Assembly: GCA_038328575.1 (NCBI GenBank)
Contig: JBBQMD010000006.1
Location: forward strand, 1-64,000
Reading direction: 5' to 3'
Source: JACVCS01 sp038328575
GTDB taxonomy: Bacteria; Planctomycetota; Phycisphaerae; Phycisphaerales; UBA1924
DNA: 64,000 bases
The notes under the pieces were generated by a model. It was not told the DNA's origin. It made no database searches and was given only the letters and a program-made list of their open reading frames with translations. Of this stretch, positions 35,823 to 45,691 are shown piece after piece. The number at the start of each line of letters is the position of its first letter. The first letter of the stretch is position 1. The translations under genes and the position numbers were made by a program.

Positions 35823-37489
35823 CAGACACCCTCCTTCGGCGCGTCGGGCGCGTGAACGACGCCAGCGGGCGCGCCGCCCGAGGCTTGGCCCGCGTGACCG
35901 TGCGTGTGCCCGTAGCCCTCCCAATGCGGGTTGGCCTGCGGCATGACGTTCTTAATCTCGCTCATCGCAAACTGCGGCAGGAACCGCACGAACAACAGGT
36001 ACAGCGTCAGGAACGTTCCGCACGAGCCGACGAATGTCAGGATGTCCACTGGCGTCGCGAAGAACATGCCCCACTCGCTGGGCAGGAACGCGCGATGCAG
36101 CGACGTCACGATGATCACGAAGCGCTCGAACCACATGCCGATCGTCACTGCGAAGGCCACGATGAAGATCGCCACCGGGCTCTGGCGGGCCCACTTGAAC
36201 CAGAACAACTGCGGCGAGATCACGTTGCACGAGATCATCGCCCAGTACGCCCACCAGTACGGCGCATACTTCAGCTGGCCGTCGGCGCCCGTCACCGCGA
36301 AGAACGGCGGCAGCAGGCGGTTGTAGATGAACACGTCCTGCTCGTAGCGGTTTGCGCTGTACCACGCGACGAAGAACTCCATCGCGTACGCGAAGCCGAC
36401 CATGAAGCCCGTGACCAGGATGATCTTGGACATGTTCTCCAGGTGACGCAGCGTCACCAGGTCCTTCATGCCCGGGAACAGCTCGCGCGACGGGATCAGC
36501 AGCATCAGCACCATCGCAAAGCCGCCGAAGATCGCGCCCGCGACGAAGTAGGGTGGGAAGATCGTCGTGTGCCAGCCCGGAATGACGCTGGTCGCAAAGT
36601 CGAACGACACGATCGAGTGCACGCTCAGCACCAAGGGCGTGCTGATGCCCGCGAGCATGAGATACGCCTTCTCGTACGTGTGCCAGTGGCGGGCGCTGAA
36701 ACGCCAGCCCATCGACAGCGCGCCATAGACGCGGGCGCGGATCATGTCCACGCGGATGTTGGCGATCGGCAGACGCTCCGCGTTGCTCCCCTGACGCATC
36801 AGTCGCAACGCCGCGCGATCGCGCAGCGTCGCAAAGTCCGGGATCATGCCCATGTACCAGAACAGCGCCGAGACCGTCGCGTACGTGCTGACCGCGAAAA
36901 CGTCCCACAGCAGCGGGCTGCTGAAGTTCGGCCAGATCGCGTTGGCGTTGGGGAACGGGAACAGCATCCACGTCATCCAGATTCGCCCGACGTGAACCCC
37001 CGGGAACGTCCCGGCGCAGATCACCGCGAAGATCGTCATGGCCTCCGCGGCTCGATTAATGCTCGTCCGCCACTTCTGCTTCAGCAGGCACAGGATCGCG
37101 CTGATCAATGTTCCCGCGTGACCGATGCCGATCCAGAACACGAAGTTCGTGATGTCCCACGCCCAGCCGACTTGGTTGTTCAAGCCCCACACCCCCACGC
37201 CCGTGATCGCCAGGTACAGGATCATCAGCGGCATCAGGCCCGCGACGCCCGCGGCCAGCCCGAACGCCGGCAACCACCAGCGCCCCGGCCCCTTCTCGAT
37301 GTACCCGCACACAGTGTCGGTCACCTCGCCGAAGGTGCGATCGCCCAGCACCAGCGGCGCGCGCGCCGCCGGGTCTTCCACAAGCGAGCCGTCGCGCGTC
37401 ACCGGGTCGTCCATCCGAGGCGGCTTCGGTGCCGGGATCATCCCCGCCAGCCGCTGCGCCGTTGTCTGATCAGGATTGATCGCACTCAT
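35822..37489 (-). CDS. actC: Alternative complex III subunit ActC, NrfD-family membrane protein
   Basis: 555 aa, overlapping the actB stop by 4 nt. About ten transmembrane helices of the NrfD/polysulfide reductase type, with family stretches WWLPAFGLAAGVAGLMPLMILYLAITGVGVWG, VGWAWDITNFVFWIGIGHAGTLISAILCLLKQKWRTSINRAAEAMTIFA and FPGVHVGRIWM. The last 50 residues are Gly/His-rich (GYGHTHGHAG). It probably holds the quinol site near the FeS subunit ActB and drives proton translocation. It is the longest ACIII membrane subunit, as in Rhodothermus. Confidence 0.95.
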   Translation of the reverse strand: MSAINPDQTTAQRLAGMIPAPKPPRMDDPVTRDGSLVEDPAARAPLVLGDRTFGEVTDTVCGYIEKGPGRWWLPAFGLAAGVAGLMPLMILYLAITGVGVWGLNNQVGWAWDITNFVFWIGIGHAGTLISAILCLLKQKWRTSINRAAEAMTIFAVICAGTFPGVHVGRIWMTWMLFPFPNANAIWPNFSSPLLWDVFAVSTYATVSALFWYMGMIPDFATLRDRAALRLMRQGSNAERLPIANIRVDMIRARVYGALSMGWRFSARHWHTYEKAYLMLAGISTPLVLSVHSIVSFDFATSVIPGWHTTIFPPYFVAGAIFGGFAMVLMLLIPSRELFPGMKDLVTLRHLENMSKIILVTGFMVGFAYAMEFFVAWYSANRYEQDVFIYNRLLPPFFAVTGADGQLKYAPYWWAYWAMISCNVISPQLFWFKWARQSPVAIFIVAFAVTIGMWFERFVIIVTSLHRAFLPSEWGMFFATPVDILTFVGSCGTFLTLYLLFVRFLPQFAMSEIKNVMPQANPHWEGYGHTHGHAGQASGGAPAGVVHAPDAPKEGV

Positions 37490-40400
37490 GCGTGAACTCC
37501 GCTCGCGGGCAGGATGCCCAGCGAGAGCCTGTAGCCGTCTTCACCACGCGCCTTCACCGGGTCAATAAAGCCGTGCTCGCCGACCTTCACCGGCCCGGGG
37601 CCCGGTGTTCCGTGCCCGCCTTCATGCCCCCCGCCCTCGTGTCCACCGTGCCCGAACGGGTCCTTCATCCGGGCCAGCCGCTCGGTCTTGCCCAGCTTCG
37701 TGAGCAGCTCGATGTTGGGGTTGTTCACGCGGACAAGGTGGCTTGTGCGCGGGCGGGTCGCGAGGTACCCAAGCAGCAAGTACGCGCGGTTGTTTTCGCG
37801 CAAAGTCCGGACCTTCGAGCCCGTGCGCTTGCCGCCGGTCAGCTCCGCGTCGGCGTACTCACCGGTCGCGTCCAGCATGTTGCCGAACACGATCGAGTTT
37901 GTCGGGCAGGCCTGCTGGCAGGCGGTCTGCACCAGGCCATCGGGGAAGAACTCCTCCGGGCGCTTGCCGGTGGAGATCTTGTAATCGATCTTGGCCTCGT
38001 TGGTGCGCTGCACGCAGTAGCTGCACTTTTCCATCACGCCACGCGACCGCACCGTGACATTCGGGTTCTTGCCAAACTTGCTGATCTCATCAAGCTGCTT
38101 CCGCAATCGCGGCGGGATCAAGTTATGGTTCGCCGGCAGGTTCTCCGTCACCGTCGAGCCCACTACACCCTCAAGTGCCTCCTTCAGCCCGCCCTGATAC
38201 TTCGTCACGCCGTAGTCAAAGAAGTTGAACCGCCGCACCTTGTACGGGCAGTTGTTGGCGCAGTACCGCGTGCCGATGCAGCGGTTGTACACCATCATGT
38301 TGTGGCCCTCGCTGCCGTGAACGGTCGCGTTCACCGGGCACACCACCTCGCAAGGCGCCGCCTCGCAATGTACGCACGCCACCGGCTGATTCAGCAGGCC
38401 GTCCGGCTCGTCCACGTTCCCGCGGAAGTAGCGGTCCACGCGGATCCACGCCATCTCGCGACCCTTGTTCACCTCGATCTTGCCCACGATCGGGATGTTG
38501 TTCTCCGCCTGGCAGGCGATCGTGCATACGTTGCAGCCGGTGCAGGAGCTCAGGTCGATCGTCATCGCCCACTGCGGCCCGCGGTCATACGCCGCGACGC
38601 CCGGTGTCGGACGATTCGCGCGACCCCCGCTGTACCCGGCCTCGCGATTGCGGTTGGGGTCTTGATACACCGGCACTACCGCCGGCATGTGGTTCAGCTC
38701 GCCCCCCTCCAGCCGCTCGCCCAGCGAGAGCGGCTGAGGCCGGCCATACGAGTCGGGCTTGACAACGATCGGCTCATCGCCAAAGGTGTCCCACGCCGCC
38801 TTGTCAAGCTCGCGAACGATCGCGCGCCCTTCCATGCTGCCGTGTGTCTGCGTCACGCTGATCGGGTACCAGCGATCGCCCGTCTCGCTCTTCTTGATCG
38901 ATGCGCCGGAGGCGACCATCGGCGATGAGCTGTCGCGCAGCGGGTTGACATCAAAGCCGCTGCCGGCCCCGACGAGGCCGACCGTCTTGCGCCCATAGCC
39001 CATCGGCAGCACGACGGTGTTGTCCGGCAGGCCGGGCACCGCCCACACCGGGAGCGTCACACTCCTCCCGCCCCCACCGCCGGCGCCCGCTGCGCCCCCG
39101 GTGCCACCCAGGCTCAACTCGATCATCCGGCCCGAGGGCTTCTTGTCGGTGTCGGGCGACTGCATCACGCCCAGCGCCCGCGCGGTCTTGGGCGACATGA
39201 GCGCCGCGTTGTCCCACACCATCTTGCTGGCGGTGTCCGGCAGCTCCTGCATCCAGCCGTTGTTGGCGAAGCGCCCGTCGCGCATCATGCCCGAGACGAA
39301 GACCGCCTCGAGCTTGTCCTGCGTCGGGGCCGGGGCCAGCGTCGCGCCCGAGGCCAGTCGCGCCAGGCTCGTGAACTGCGGCGCGGGCGTGGATTCGCCA
39401 TCGGTCGGCGCCACGCCATCGATCACCCCGTTGTGCAGGAATCTCCGCCAGCGCTTGTCAAACTCGCCCTCGCTGATCGTGCCCAGCGCGGCCTTCCAAG
39501 TCTGGCGCACCAGCTCGTGCCCGTCGCTGGGCAGGCCCGCGATCATCGCCAGCACCTCGATCTGGCTGCGCCCGTCGTACAGCGGCGCGATCATCGGCTG
39601 CGTGAGCGAGGGGGTGCCGTCGTTGGCGGTCGCGTCGCCCCAGCTCTCGAGGTAATGCGCACCGTTCAGCCGCGCCGTCGCCAGTTCGCTGGTCTCGTTG
39701 CGATCAACGCCCAGCGTCACCCGCGTCTTGGCCTTCTTCATCGCCTCGCCGAACTTCAGGTTGCCCGGCGCGTCATACGCGGGGTCGACCTCAAGGCACA
39801 CAAGCGTGCTCACCTTGCCGGCGTTCAGCAACTCGACGCACTGGGTCAGATCCGCGTACGAGTCGGCCCCCTGATCGCGCCCCATCACGCGATAGCGGAT
39901 CGTCGTCCCGACGTTCCCGAGCACCGAGTTCATCGCGACGCACAACCCGTGGACCCACGCCGGCTGCGTTTCCCCGGCCATCACAATCGACTTGCCCAGG
40001 TTGTCGGCGTTGAGCAGGTCCGCCGCGATCTCGTCGGCGTACATCTGCGCCTCGCCCTCGAGCTTGGGCGTCAGGGCATTCATCGCGCCCAGCAGCGACT
40101 CGCTACCGCGCGCCGCGCGCGAGCGGAGCACCTTCTGCGCAACCGCGACCACGATCCCGGGGATCTGGCTGGCGGGCATGCGAAGGCGATGGTCGGCGGT
40201 GCCGCCGGTGGCGGTGAACGCGCTCTCGACGCTGTACAGACGGCTCATGGCCTGCTTGGCCCGCAGCACGCGCCGCGAGTCACCCCAGCCGCGCGAGTTG
40301 CTCAGCGCGCCGGGCTCGTACTGCAGGAAGTCGCGATCAAACGAAACCACGACGCTCGCCTTGGCGACATCCAGCACATCGGTCATCGGTGCGCCGAACG

Positions 40401-41259
40401 CCAGGGCGGTCCCCACCGACGCCCCGCTGCTGGTCGCGCTGTCCCACACGAACCAACGCGCCTTGGGCCACTTCGACAGGATCTGGTCGCGCAGCCGGTC
40501 ACGCGTCGGGCTCGTGCGCTTGTCAACAACGAACACCAGGCCCTCGCCCGCGCTCGCATCGTACTGGTTGAAATGCCCCGGCTGGTTCCATTCCTCCCAC
40601 ACCTTGGCCTCTTGCGCCTGACGGATCTTAAACGCATCATCCGTCTCGCCCACACGCTTGACGCTCGCGCGCCCCGCGCCGTTCGCCCAGCCGCCGACAA
40701 ACGCGTACCCTGTCGCACTCTCGCCTGCCGTCTGCACCAGCACCGGCTCCATCAATCGGTCCGGGTCATACAACGCCAGCACGCTGGCCTGCGACCACAC
40801 GCTGCTCTTGCCCTGGTTCACCGGGTGCAGCGGGTTGCCCTCGATCTTCGTCGGGCGGCCCTCGTGCGTCTCGACCAGCAAACCCTCCGCCCCGCCCCCG
40901 GGCAGCGGCATCGTCGTCGCGTAAAACAACGGCTTGCCCTGCTTGATGTCCTCGGGCACTTCCTTGCTATACGGCAGGATCTTGTGGTCCGGACGCCGAC
41001 AGCCGGGCATCGACGCCGCGCCCGCCAGCGCCAGGCTCGCGCCCATCAGCTTCAAGAACGTGCGACGGCTGCCCGTCAGCAGCTCGCTGGCACCACTAGG
41101 AAACTCCTTCTCCAGGAAATCCCGGAACTCCGGCGTGTCCGAAGCGTCTTCCAGCCCGCGCCAATACGCCTGCCCGCTCACACCCACCAGCTCATGAGCC
41201 GTCCGCGGCGCATGCACGGGCTTGCCTTCTTTGTGACTTGTCGGACATTGATCAATCAT
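37486..41259 (-). CDS. actB: Alternative complex III subunit ActB, molybdopterin-type and ferredoxin-type fusion
   Basis: 1257 aa. The N-terminus contains the Tat-variant signal GSRRTFLKLMGASLALAGAASMPGC at about residues 63-87, preceded by the GQAYWRGLED..D motif typical of ACIII ActB. A large molybdopterin-oxidoreductase-like region (residues about 90-830) lacks obvious Mo-cofactor ligands and is expected to be cofactor-free, as in studied ACIII. The C-terminal FeS domain has cysteine sets CTGCNVCTIACQ, CVHCEAAPCEVVCP, CIGTRYCANNCPYK, CSYCVQR and CQQACP, enough for four clusters. It passes electrons from ActC toward the haem subunits. A His/Gly tail (GHGGHEGGGHEGGHG) precedes the end. Confidence 0.95.
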   Translation of the reverse strand: MIDQCPTSHKEGKPVHAPRTAHELVGVSGQAYWRGLEDASDTPEFRDFLEKEFPSGASELLTGSRRTFLKLMGASLALAGAASMPGCRRPDHKILPYSKEVPEDIKQGKPLFYATTMPLPGGGAEGLLVETHEGRPTKIEGNPLHPVNQGKSSVWSQASVLALYDPDRLMEPVLVQTAGESATGYAFVGGWANGAGRASVKRVGETDDAFKIRQAQEAKVWEEWNQPGHFNQYDASAGEGLVFVVDKRTSPTRDRLRDQILSKWPKARWFVWDSATSSGASVGTALAFGAPMTDVLDVAKASVVVSFDRDFLQYEPGALSNSRGWGDSRRVLRAKQAMSRLYSVESAFTATGGTADHRLRMPASQIPGIVVAVAQKVLRSRAARGSESLLGAMNALTPKLEGEAQMYADEIAADLLNADNLGKSIVMAGETQPAWVHGLCVAMNSVLGNVGTTIRYRVMGRDQGADSYADLTQCVELLNAGKVSTLVCLEVDPAYDAPGNLKFGEAMKKAKTRVTLGVDRNETSELATARLNGAHYLESWGDATANDGTPSLTQPMIAPLYDGRSQIEVLAMIAGLPSDGHELVRQTWKAALGTISEGEFDKRWRRFLHNGVIDGVAPTDGESTPAPQFTSLARLASGATLAPAPTQDKLEAVFVSGMMRDGRFANNGWMQELPDTASKMVWDNAALMSPKTARALGVMQSPDTDKKPSGRMIELSLGGTGGAAGAGGGGGRSVTLPVWAVPGLPDNTVVLPMGYGRKTVGLVGAGSGFDVNPLRDSSSPMVASGASIKKSETGDRWYPISVTQTHGSMEGRAIVRELDKAAWDTFGDEPIVVKPDSYGRPQPLSLGERLEGGELNHMPAVVPVYQDPNRNREAGYSGGRANRPTPGVAAYDRGPQWAMTIDLSSCTGCNVCTIACQAENNIPIVGKIEVNKGREMAWIRVDRYFRGNVDEPDGLLNQPVACVHCEAAPCEVVCPVNATVHGSEGHNMMVYNRCIGTRYCANNCPYKVRRFNFFDYGVTKYQGGLKEALEGVVGSTVTENLPANHNLIPPRLRKQLDEISKFGKNPNVTVRSRGVMEKCSYCVQRTNEAKIDYKISTGKRPEEFFPDGLVQTACQQACPTNSIVFGNMLDATGEYADAELTGGKRTGSKVRTLRENNRAYLLLGYLATRPRTSHLVRVNNPNIELLTKLGKTERLARMKDPFGHGGHEGGGHEGGHGTPGPGPVKVGEHGFIDPVKARGEDGYRLSLGILPASGVHA

Positions 41260-41360
41260 GGTTCACCTGGTTCGGGGCCGGCCTCGTCTGCCCGGCTCGT
41301 TCGATTTTCCGTCTCTCTCGCCGCCGACCGTTTCGATTGTCAGTGCCGAGCCATGAACAA

Positions 41361-41446
41361 TGAGTGCTGAGTTTCAAACCGACATCAACCATCATCCGCG
41401 GGTCCCTGCCTTCATCTCAGCACGCAGCACTCGTCGCTCAGCACTC
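41361..41446. repeat. Inverted spacer repeat, GAGTGCTGAG / CTCAGCACTC
   Basis: The actA-actB spacer (41260-41453) holds GAGTGCTGAG (41362-41371) and its exact complement CTCAGCACTC (41437-41446), with a further CTCAGCAC at 41416-41423. A hairpin with a 65-nt loop is possible inside the operon mRNA. It belongs to the same word family as 3617-3649 and 18152-18185. Confidence 0.6.
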
Positions 41447-41453
41447 CCCCGCC

Positions 41454-42152
41454 CTAGTAGTGGCACGCCGCGCAGTTTTCCGGCGCGTGGATCTTGCGTT
41501 CCTCGTAGAACTTGGCGCCCTCGCTGGCCAACCCCGCCGGGCCAAGCTGCGCCTGACGGTCTTCGATCTCGAACAACCGCGTGAGCTTGTCCTTGGGCTG
41601 CAAGTACGGCTCCGGGTTGCGATGGCACTCCAGGCACCAGCCCATGCTCAGCGGTTCGTACTGCCACACTTCCGGAAGACGGGCGATGTTGCCGTGACAA
41701 CTGATGCACGACACCCCAGCGGAGACGTGGGCATGGTGCGGGAAGTTGCGGACGTAGTCCGGCAGCTTGTGTATGCGGCGCCACTCGATCGGCTCGTCCG
41801 CCGCGTACGCGTCTCGCACGAACTGCGTCTTGTTCTTGTGGTCCTCGCTCGTGGCCAGCTTCGCCAGCCGCCCCTCGGCGTGACACCCCACACACGACGC
41901 GACGTTAGGAATATTCGCCTCCGGCGAGGTCTCGACATTCGTGTGGCAGTAGCGACAATCCAGCCCCAGTTTCCCGGCATGAAGCTGGTGGTTAAAGCCG
42001 CCGCCCGGCTGCTTGGGCATATAGCCAACGACCCAATACTTCGGGGTAAATGTGTACCACACCGTGCCGACAATGAGGGCCAGCGTCGCTACGCCGCCAC
42101 CAGCAAGCAGTGTCGGCAAGGCGTTGGTCCACTTGGGAAAGACGGTTGACAC
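41454..42152 (-). CDS. actA: Alternative complex III subunit ActA, pentahaem cytochrome c
   Basis: 232 aa from a GTG with GGAG 7 nt upstream; a TTG six bases earlier (42158) sits too close to that site. An N-terminal membrane anchor (LPTLLAGGGVATLALIVGTVWY) precedes five CxxCH haem sites (CRYCH, CVGCH, CISCH, CLECH, CAACH), exactly as in ActA. The haem chain carries electrons from ActB toward ActE and the oxidase. First gene of the respiratory operon; the divergent spacer to ctaA (287 bp) should hold the promoters. Confidence 0.95.
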   Translation of the reverse strand: MSTVFPKWTNALPTLLAGGGVATLALIVGTVWYTFTPKYWVVGYMPKQPGGGFNHQLHAGKLGLDCRYCHTNVETSPEANIPNVASCVGCHAEGRLAKLATSEDHKNKTQFVRDAYAADEPIEWRRIHKLPDYVRNFPHHAHVSAGVSCISCHGNIARLPEVWQYEPLSMGWCLECHRNPEPYLQPKDKLTRLFEIEDRQAQLGPAGLASEGAKFYEERKIHAPENCAACHY

Positions 42153-42423
42153 GATCAAACTCCTGCAAGATCAGTCTTCAGTCGCCTGCCGGAAAGTCAC
42201 CAAGTCGCCAACCGCGATCTTCTCGGGCCTGGCTGCCTGCGGGGCGCGAGTCACCGGCACCTTCGGAATCAAACGATTTTCACGGGGTCCTGTCAAAAAT
42301 CCACAGACACATTCTCGCTGTATCGCAATTTTTCTTCTACCAGCGTAGTCTCCTTCGGTCGTTCGATGCAACTGGACGTACACAGAGTGAGTGAAATCGG
42401 CTCGACTCCGAACAAACACTGAA

Positions 42424-42435
42424 TATTCTAGAAGA
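42424..42435. promoter_or_regulatory. Palindrome just upstream of ctaA, possible operator
   Basis: TATTCTAGAAGA followed by CTT ends 4 nt before the ctaA ATG. The core TTCTAGAA is perfectly self-complementary. It matches the elements at 6709-6720 and 10231-10242 (consensus T-x-T-T-x-TAGAAGA-CYT). At this site the AGAAG could instead act as a weak ribosome-binding site; no other is visible. Confidence 0.4.
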
Positions 42436-42439
42436 CTTT

Positions 42440-43969
42440 ATGCCCACTCACACCGCTTCAATCTCGACCGCGACGCGCTCGAGCAAAAGCCCCTGGATTG
42501 CCCAGACCCCCGCCGGTCCGCTCCTCGGGCCGGTCCTCGCGGCCGGCCTATCGACCGTCGTCGCCATGTGGGTGGCGTGGTTCTTGACCCATATGCCCGC
42601 GACGATCCGCTGGTTCCCGCCGGGGATCACCGGGCCGCTGCTGCTGTCGATCATGCTGGTGGTGATGACGATGGGCCTGAGCCGGGTGCCGTCGCGGCGC
42701 GGAGTGCTGGTCGGCTTGCTGGCGGGCGTGCTGGTGGGCGCGGTAAACTTGCTGGTCCTGGGCTCGAAAATCACGCAGCCAATCCAGGCCGACGGGATGG
42801 CCAGCGCGGCGCCCGGTGCCGAGGGCCTGCGCCCCGACGCCGGGATGATCGTCCTGGGCTTTCTTGGGCTCTGCGCTGTTGTCGGCGTGATCGCCGGGCT
42901 GGTCGGCGCACGCCTCTCGGCGGCCCGCAAGACCCTCGCTGAGGGTGCCGGCGTGTGGCACGCGCGCGTCGCGGCGGTCTCCTGCATCGCGGTCATCCCC
43001 TTGCTCGCGCTGGGCGGGATGGTCACGTCTACCGGCTCCGGGCTTGCGGTCCCGGATTGGCCGGGGACGTACGGCGCGAATATGTTTTTGTTCCCGATCT
43101 CGCTGATGGCGGGCGACGCAAGGATTTTTCTCGAACACTCGCACCGCCTGTTCGGCGCGATGGTCGGGGTGTGCTGTGTGCTGCTGGCGATCTCGACGTT
43201 TGCGTCGCATCGCGGGCGCAGCGCCCGGGGCCTGCGCCTGTTCAGCCTCGTGCTGCTGGCGCTGGTGATCCTTCAGGGGTTGCTTGGCGCAGAGCGGGTG
43301 CGCTCGGGGATTGCCCAGGGCGTTGAGGTCGGCCCGCAAAGCTGGGGCGTCGCCCACGGCGTGCTGGCCCAGATCTTTTTCGCGCTGTTGGTGGCGTTTG
43401 CCGCCTTATGCTGGCCGCGTTACGAAACGTTTGGTGCCGGGGCTGCAAATCTCGCAAAGCCGCGCGGCCATGGCTTTGTCAACAAGGCCAGCGTGGCGCT
43501 GGTGGTGGCGATCTTTATCCAACTGGTGATGGGTGCTCTGTATCGCCACCTCGGCCAGATGCACGCGCTGTTCGCCCACGTGGTGTTCTCGCTGGTGGTG
43601 GTCGGGCTGGCGGTGGCCTGCGCGATGTGGATGCTGAGGCGCAAGGGCGAGGCCCGCGTTTACAAGACGCTCGGGCACGGCTTGCTGCACAGCGTGGGCT
43701 TCCAGTTCCTCATGGGGTGGGTGGCGCTGCTTCTAGTCATGACCGGCGCCGGCAAGCCCGCGATCGTGCTCCCCGATGAGCTTCAGGCGGCGGAGGCGAT
43801 CACCACTGAGGTCGCGGTGAAGGCGTTGGTTCGCACCATCCATCAGGCGAACGGGGCGGTGCTGCTGGCGCTGGCGGTGCTGGCGGTGGTCTGGCCGCGG
43901 CGGATCGGTGCCCAGACTGCGAGCGAGGCGGCTGAGCCGGCTGATCCGGCCCTTGCCCGCCCGGCCTGA
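42440..43969 (+). CDS. ctaA: Haem A synthase (COX15/CtaA family) with N-terminal membrane extension
   Basis: 509 aa. It converts haem O to haem A for the oxidase. The core has about eight transmembrane helices with family landmarks: GGMVTSTGSGLAVPDWP (usual G..vr.tgsGL..pdWP), EHSHRLFGAMVG (usual E..HR..g), the second His set VAHGVLAQIFF and VRTIHQANGAVLLALAVL. The first 170 residues add four further transmembrane helices (PLLGPVLAAGLSTVVAMWVAW, LLLSIMLVVMTMGL, GVLVGLLAGVLVGAVNLLVLG, MIVLGFLGLCAVVGVIAGLVG) not usual in CtaA. It is divergent from actA, so synthesis of the haem and the oxidase can be co-regulated. A haem O synthase (ctaB) is not in this window. Confidence 0.95.
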   Translation: MPTHTASISTATRSSKSPWIAQTPAGPLLGPVLAAGLSTVVAMWVAWFLTHMPATIRWFPPGITGPLLLSIMLVVMTMGLSRVPSRRGVLVGLLAGVLVGAVNLLVLGSKITQPIQADGMASAAPGAEGLRPDAGMIVLGFLGLCAVVGVIAGLVGARLSAARKTLAEGAGVWHARVAAVSCIAVIPLLALGGMVTSTGSGLAVPDWPGTYGANMFLFPISLMAGDARIFLEHSHRLFGAMVGVCCVLLAISTFASHRGRSARGLRLFSLVLLALVILQGLLGAERVRSGIAQGVEVGPQSWGVAHGVLAQIFFALLVAFAALCWPRYETFGAGAANLAKPRGHGFVNKASVALVVAIFIQLVMGALYRHLGQMHALFAHVVFSLVVVGLAVACAMWMLRRKGEARVYKTLGHGLLHSVGFQFLMGWVALLLVMTGAGKPAIVLPDELQAAEAITTEVAVKALVRTIHQANGAVLLALAVLAVVWPRRIGAQTASEAAEPADPALARPA

Positions 43970-44117
43970 AACGGCGACAAGTCGCAACCTTAAGGGCATT
44001 TCGCCCGATAATGAAGGTAAGCCCGATGCCTCGCACGCGCGGCAATACGCTCGCTGCGACCGGCGTTGATCTGGCGTCACCACTCACCCGGCAAGCTTGC
44101 GCAAGCGGAGATCCCCC

Positions 44118-45686
44118 ATGCAGCCGAATATCTCCACCCGCAACGACGCACCCGCGAGCACGCCAACGCGGGTCAGCGACTCGATGAGCACGTTCAACCG
44201 CAAGAGCTTCGGCTTTGAAGAAGCGCGCCACCTGCTGTGGCGGGCCGGCTTCGGCGGCACCGCCTCGCAGATCAACACGCTGGTGGGCTGGGGCCTGCTG
44301 AAGTCCGTGGATTATCTCGTGGATTATGAGAAGATCTCGTGGGAGAAGAAAGACCAGGAGTTCCGCTCGGACATCATGGGCCCGCCCACGCCGGAGCAGC
44401 GCCGCCAGGCCGACACGGCTCGCAGGATGTCCAACGGAATCGAGAAGGAAACGGCACTGGCGAAGATCCGCGTGATGCGTCAGAACGCCGAGCAGGACGA
44501 TCGTGCGCAGATGCGCGAGGTGCAGCACTGGTGGCTGACGCGGATGATCGAAACTCCCCGACCGTTGGAGGAGAAGCTCACGCTGCTGTGGCACGGGCAC
44601 TTTGCCACCAGCTACCGCACGGTCGAAGACAGCTACCACATGCTCAAGCAGAACAACTTTCTGCGCCAGAACGCCAGCGGAAACTTCGGCGATCTGCTCT
44701 TTGGCATCATCCGCGACCCGGCGATGATCGCGTATCTGGACAACAACGACAGCCGCAAGAACCGGCCCAACGAGAACCTTGCGCGTGAGCTGATGGAACT
44801 CTTCGGCCTGGGCGTGGGCAACTACACCGAGCAGGACATCAAAGAGGGCGCACGGGCCCTCACCGGCTTCACGTTCAAGGACGACTCCTTCGCCTTTGAA
44901 CGCAACAACCACGACCCGAATCCCAAGACGATCCTCGGGCGCAGCGGCCCGATGGACGGCGACGACTTGGTGAAGGCGATCCTGCAGAAGCGCGAGTGCG
45001 CGCAGCACTGCGCCACCAAGCTCTATCGGTTCTTCGTTCACGACTTCCCCAGCGGCCGCAAAGCGATTGATGAATCGGCGCGTCGGGTGATCTCGGACAT
45101 GACCTCGCAGTTGCTGGGCAATCGCTACGAGCTTCGCCCGGTGCTGAAGCGCCTGTTCATGAGCCAGCACTTCTACGAGTTGAGCCACCGCAACGAGCAG
45201 ATCAAGAGCCCGACGCAACTGGTCGTCGGCGCTGTGCGGTCGATGAACACGCCGGTGCGCGACCTGTCGCGCGTGTGCGACGCGATGGGTCGGATGGGCC
45301 AGGACATCTTCTTCCCGCCGTCGGTCAAGGGGTGGGACGGCGGGCGCGCGTGGATCAACACCGCGACGATGTTCGTCCGCCAGAACATCATGGTCTTCCT
45401 GTTGACGGGCAAGCGCCCCGAAGGCAAAGACCCGCTGGCGAACGACGACCGCTTCAACGCTCAGGCGATGCTGGCGCAGCTTCGCGACGCGTACCCGGAG
45501 ATGAGCGAGAACAACCCCGGCGCGACGCTCGACGCAGTGCTCCGCTTCACCATCGGACGCACCCAGCCCGCGGGGCGCGCCGAGCTGGACCGCTTCATGG
45601 CGTCGCAACGCGGCAAGGACCTGAACACCTCGATCACCGAGCTGCTGCTACTGATTACTGCGATGCCTGAGTATCAGTTGTGCTGA
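44118..45686 (+). CDS. DUF1800 family protein
   Basis: 522 aa from the ATG with GCGGAG 7 nt upstream; a TTG at 44097 is the start of the longer open frame. Family landmarks are FGFEEARHLLWRAGFGGTASQI, EEKLTLLWHGHFATSY, QNNFLRQNASGNFGDLLFGIIRDPAMIAYLDNNDSRKNRPNENLARELMELFGLGVGNYTEQDI and EGARALTGF. No cofactor or enzyme is established for the family; in planctomycetes it is nearly always next to a DUF1501 gene, as here. There is no clear signal peptide. DUF1800 and DUF1501 are presumably co-expressed from one promoter. Confidence 0.93.
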   Translation: MQPNISTRNDAPASTPTRVSDSMSTFNRKSFGFEEARHLLWRAGFGGTASQINTLVGWGLLKSVDYLVDYEKISWEKKDQEFRSDIMGPPTPEQRRQADTARRMSNGIEKETALAKIRVMRQNAEQDDRAQMREVQHWWLTRMIETPRPLEEKLTLLWHGHFATSYRTVEDSYHMLKQNNFLRQNASGNFGDLLFGIIRDPAMIAYLDNNDSRKNRPNENLARELMELFGLGVGNYTEQDIKEGARALTGFTFKDDSFAFERNNHDPNPKTILGRSGPMDGDDLVKAILQKRECAQHCATKLYRFFVHDFPSGRKAIDESARRVISDMTSQLLGNRYELRPVLKRLFMSQHFYELSHRNEQIKSPTQLVVGAVRSMNTPVRDLSRVCDAMGRMGQDIFFPPSVKGWDGGRAWINTATMFVRQNIMVFLLTGKRPEGKDPLANDDRFNAQAMLAQLRDAYPEMSENNPGATLDAVLRFTIGRTQPAGRAELDRFMASQRGKDLNTSITELLLLITAMPEYQLC

Positions 45687-45691
45687 GAGGA

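Noticed and set aside
39433..41370. 645-codon plus-strand frame opposite actB
   Set aside because: Antisense shadow of actB; composition unlike any real protein here and no ribosome-binding site.
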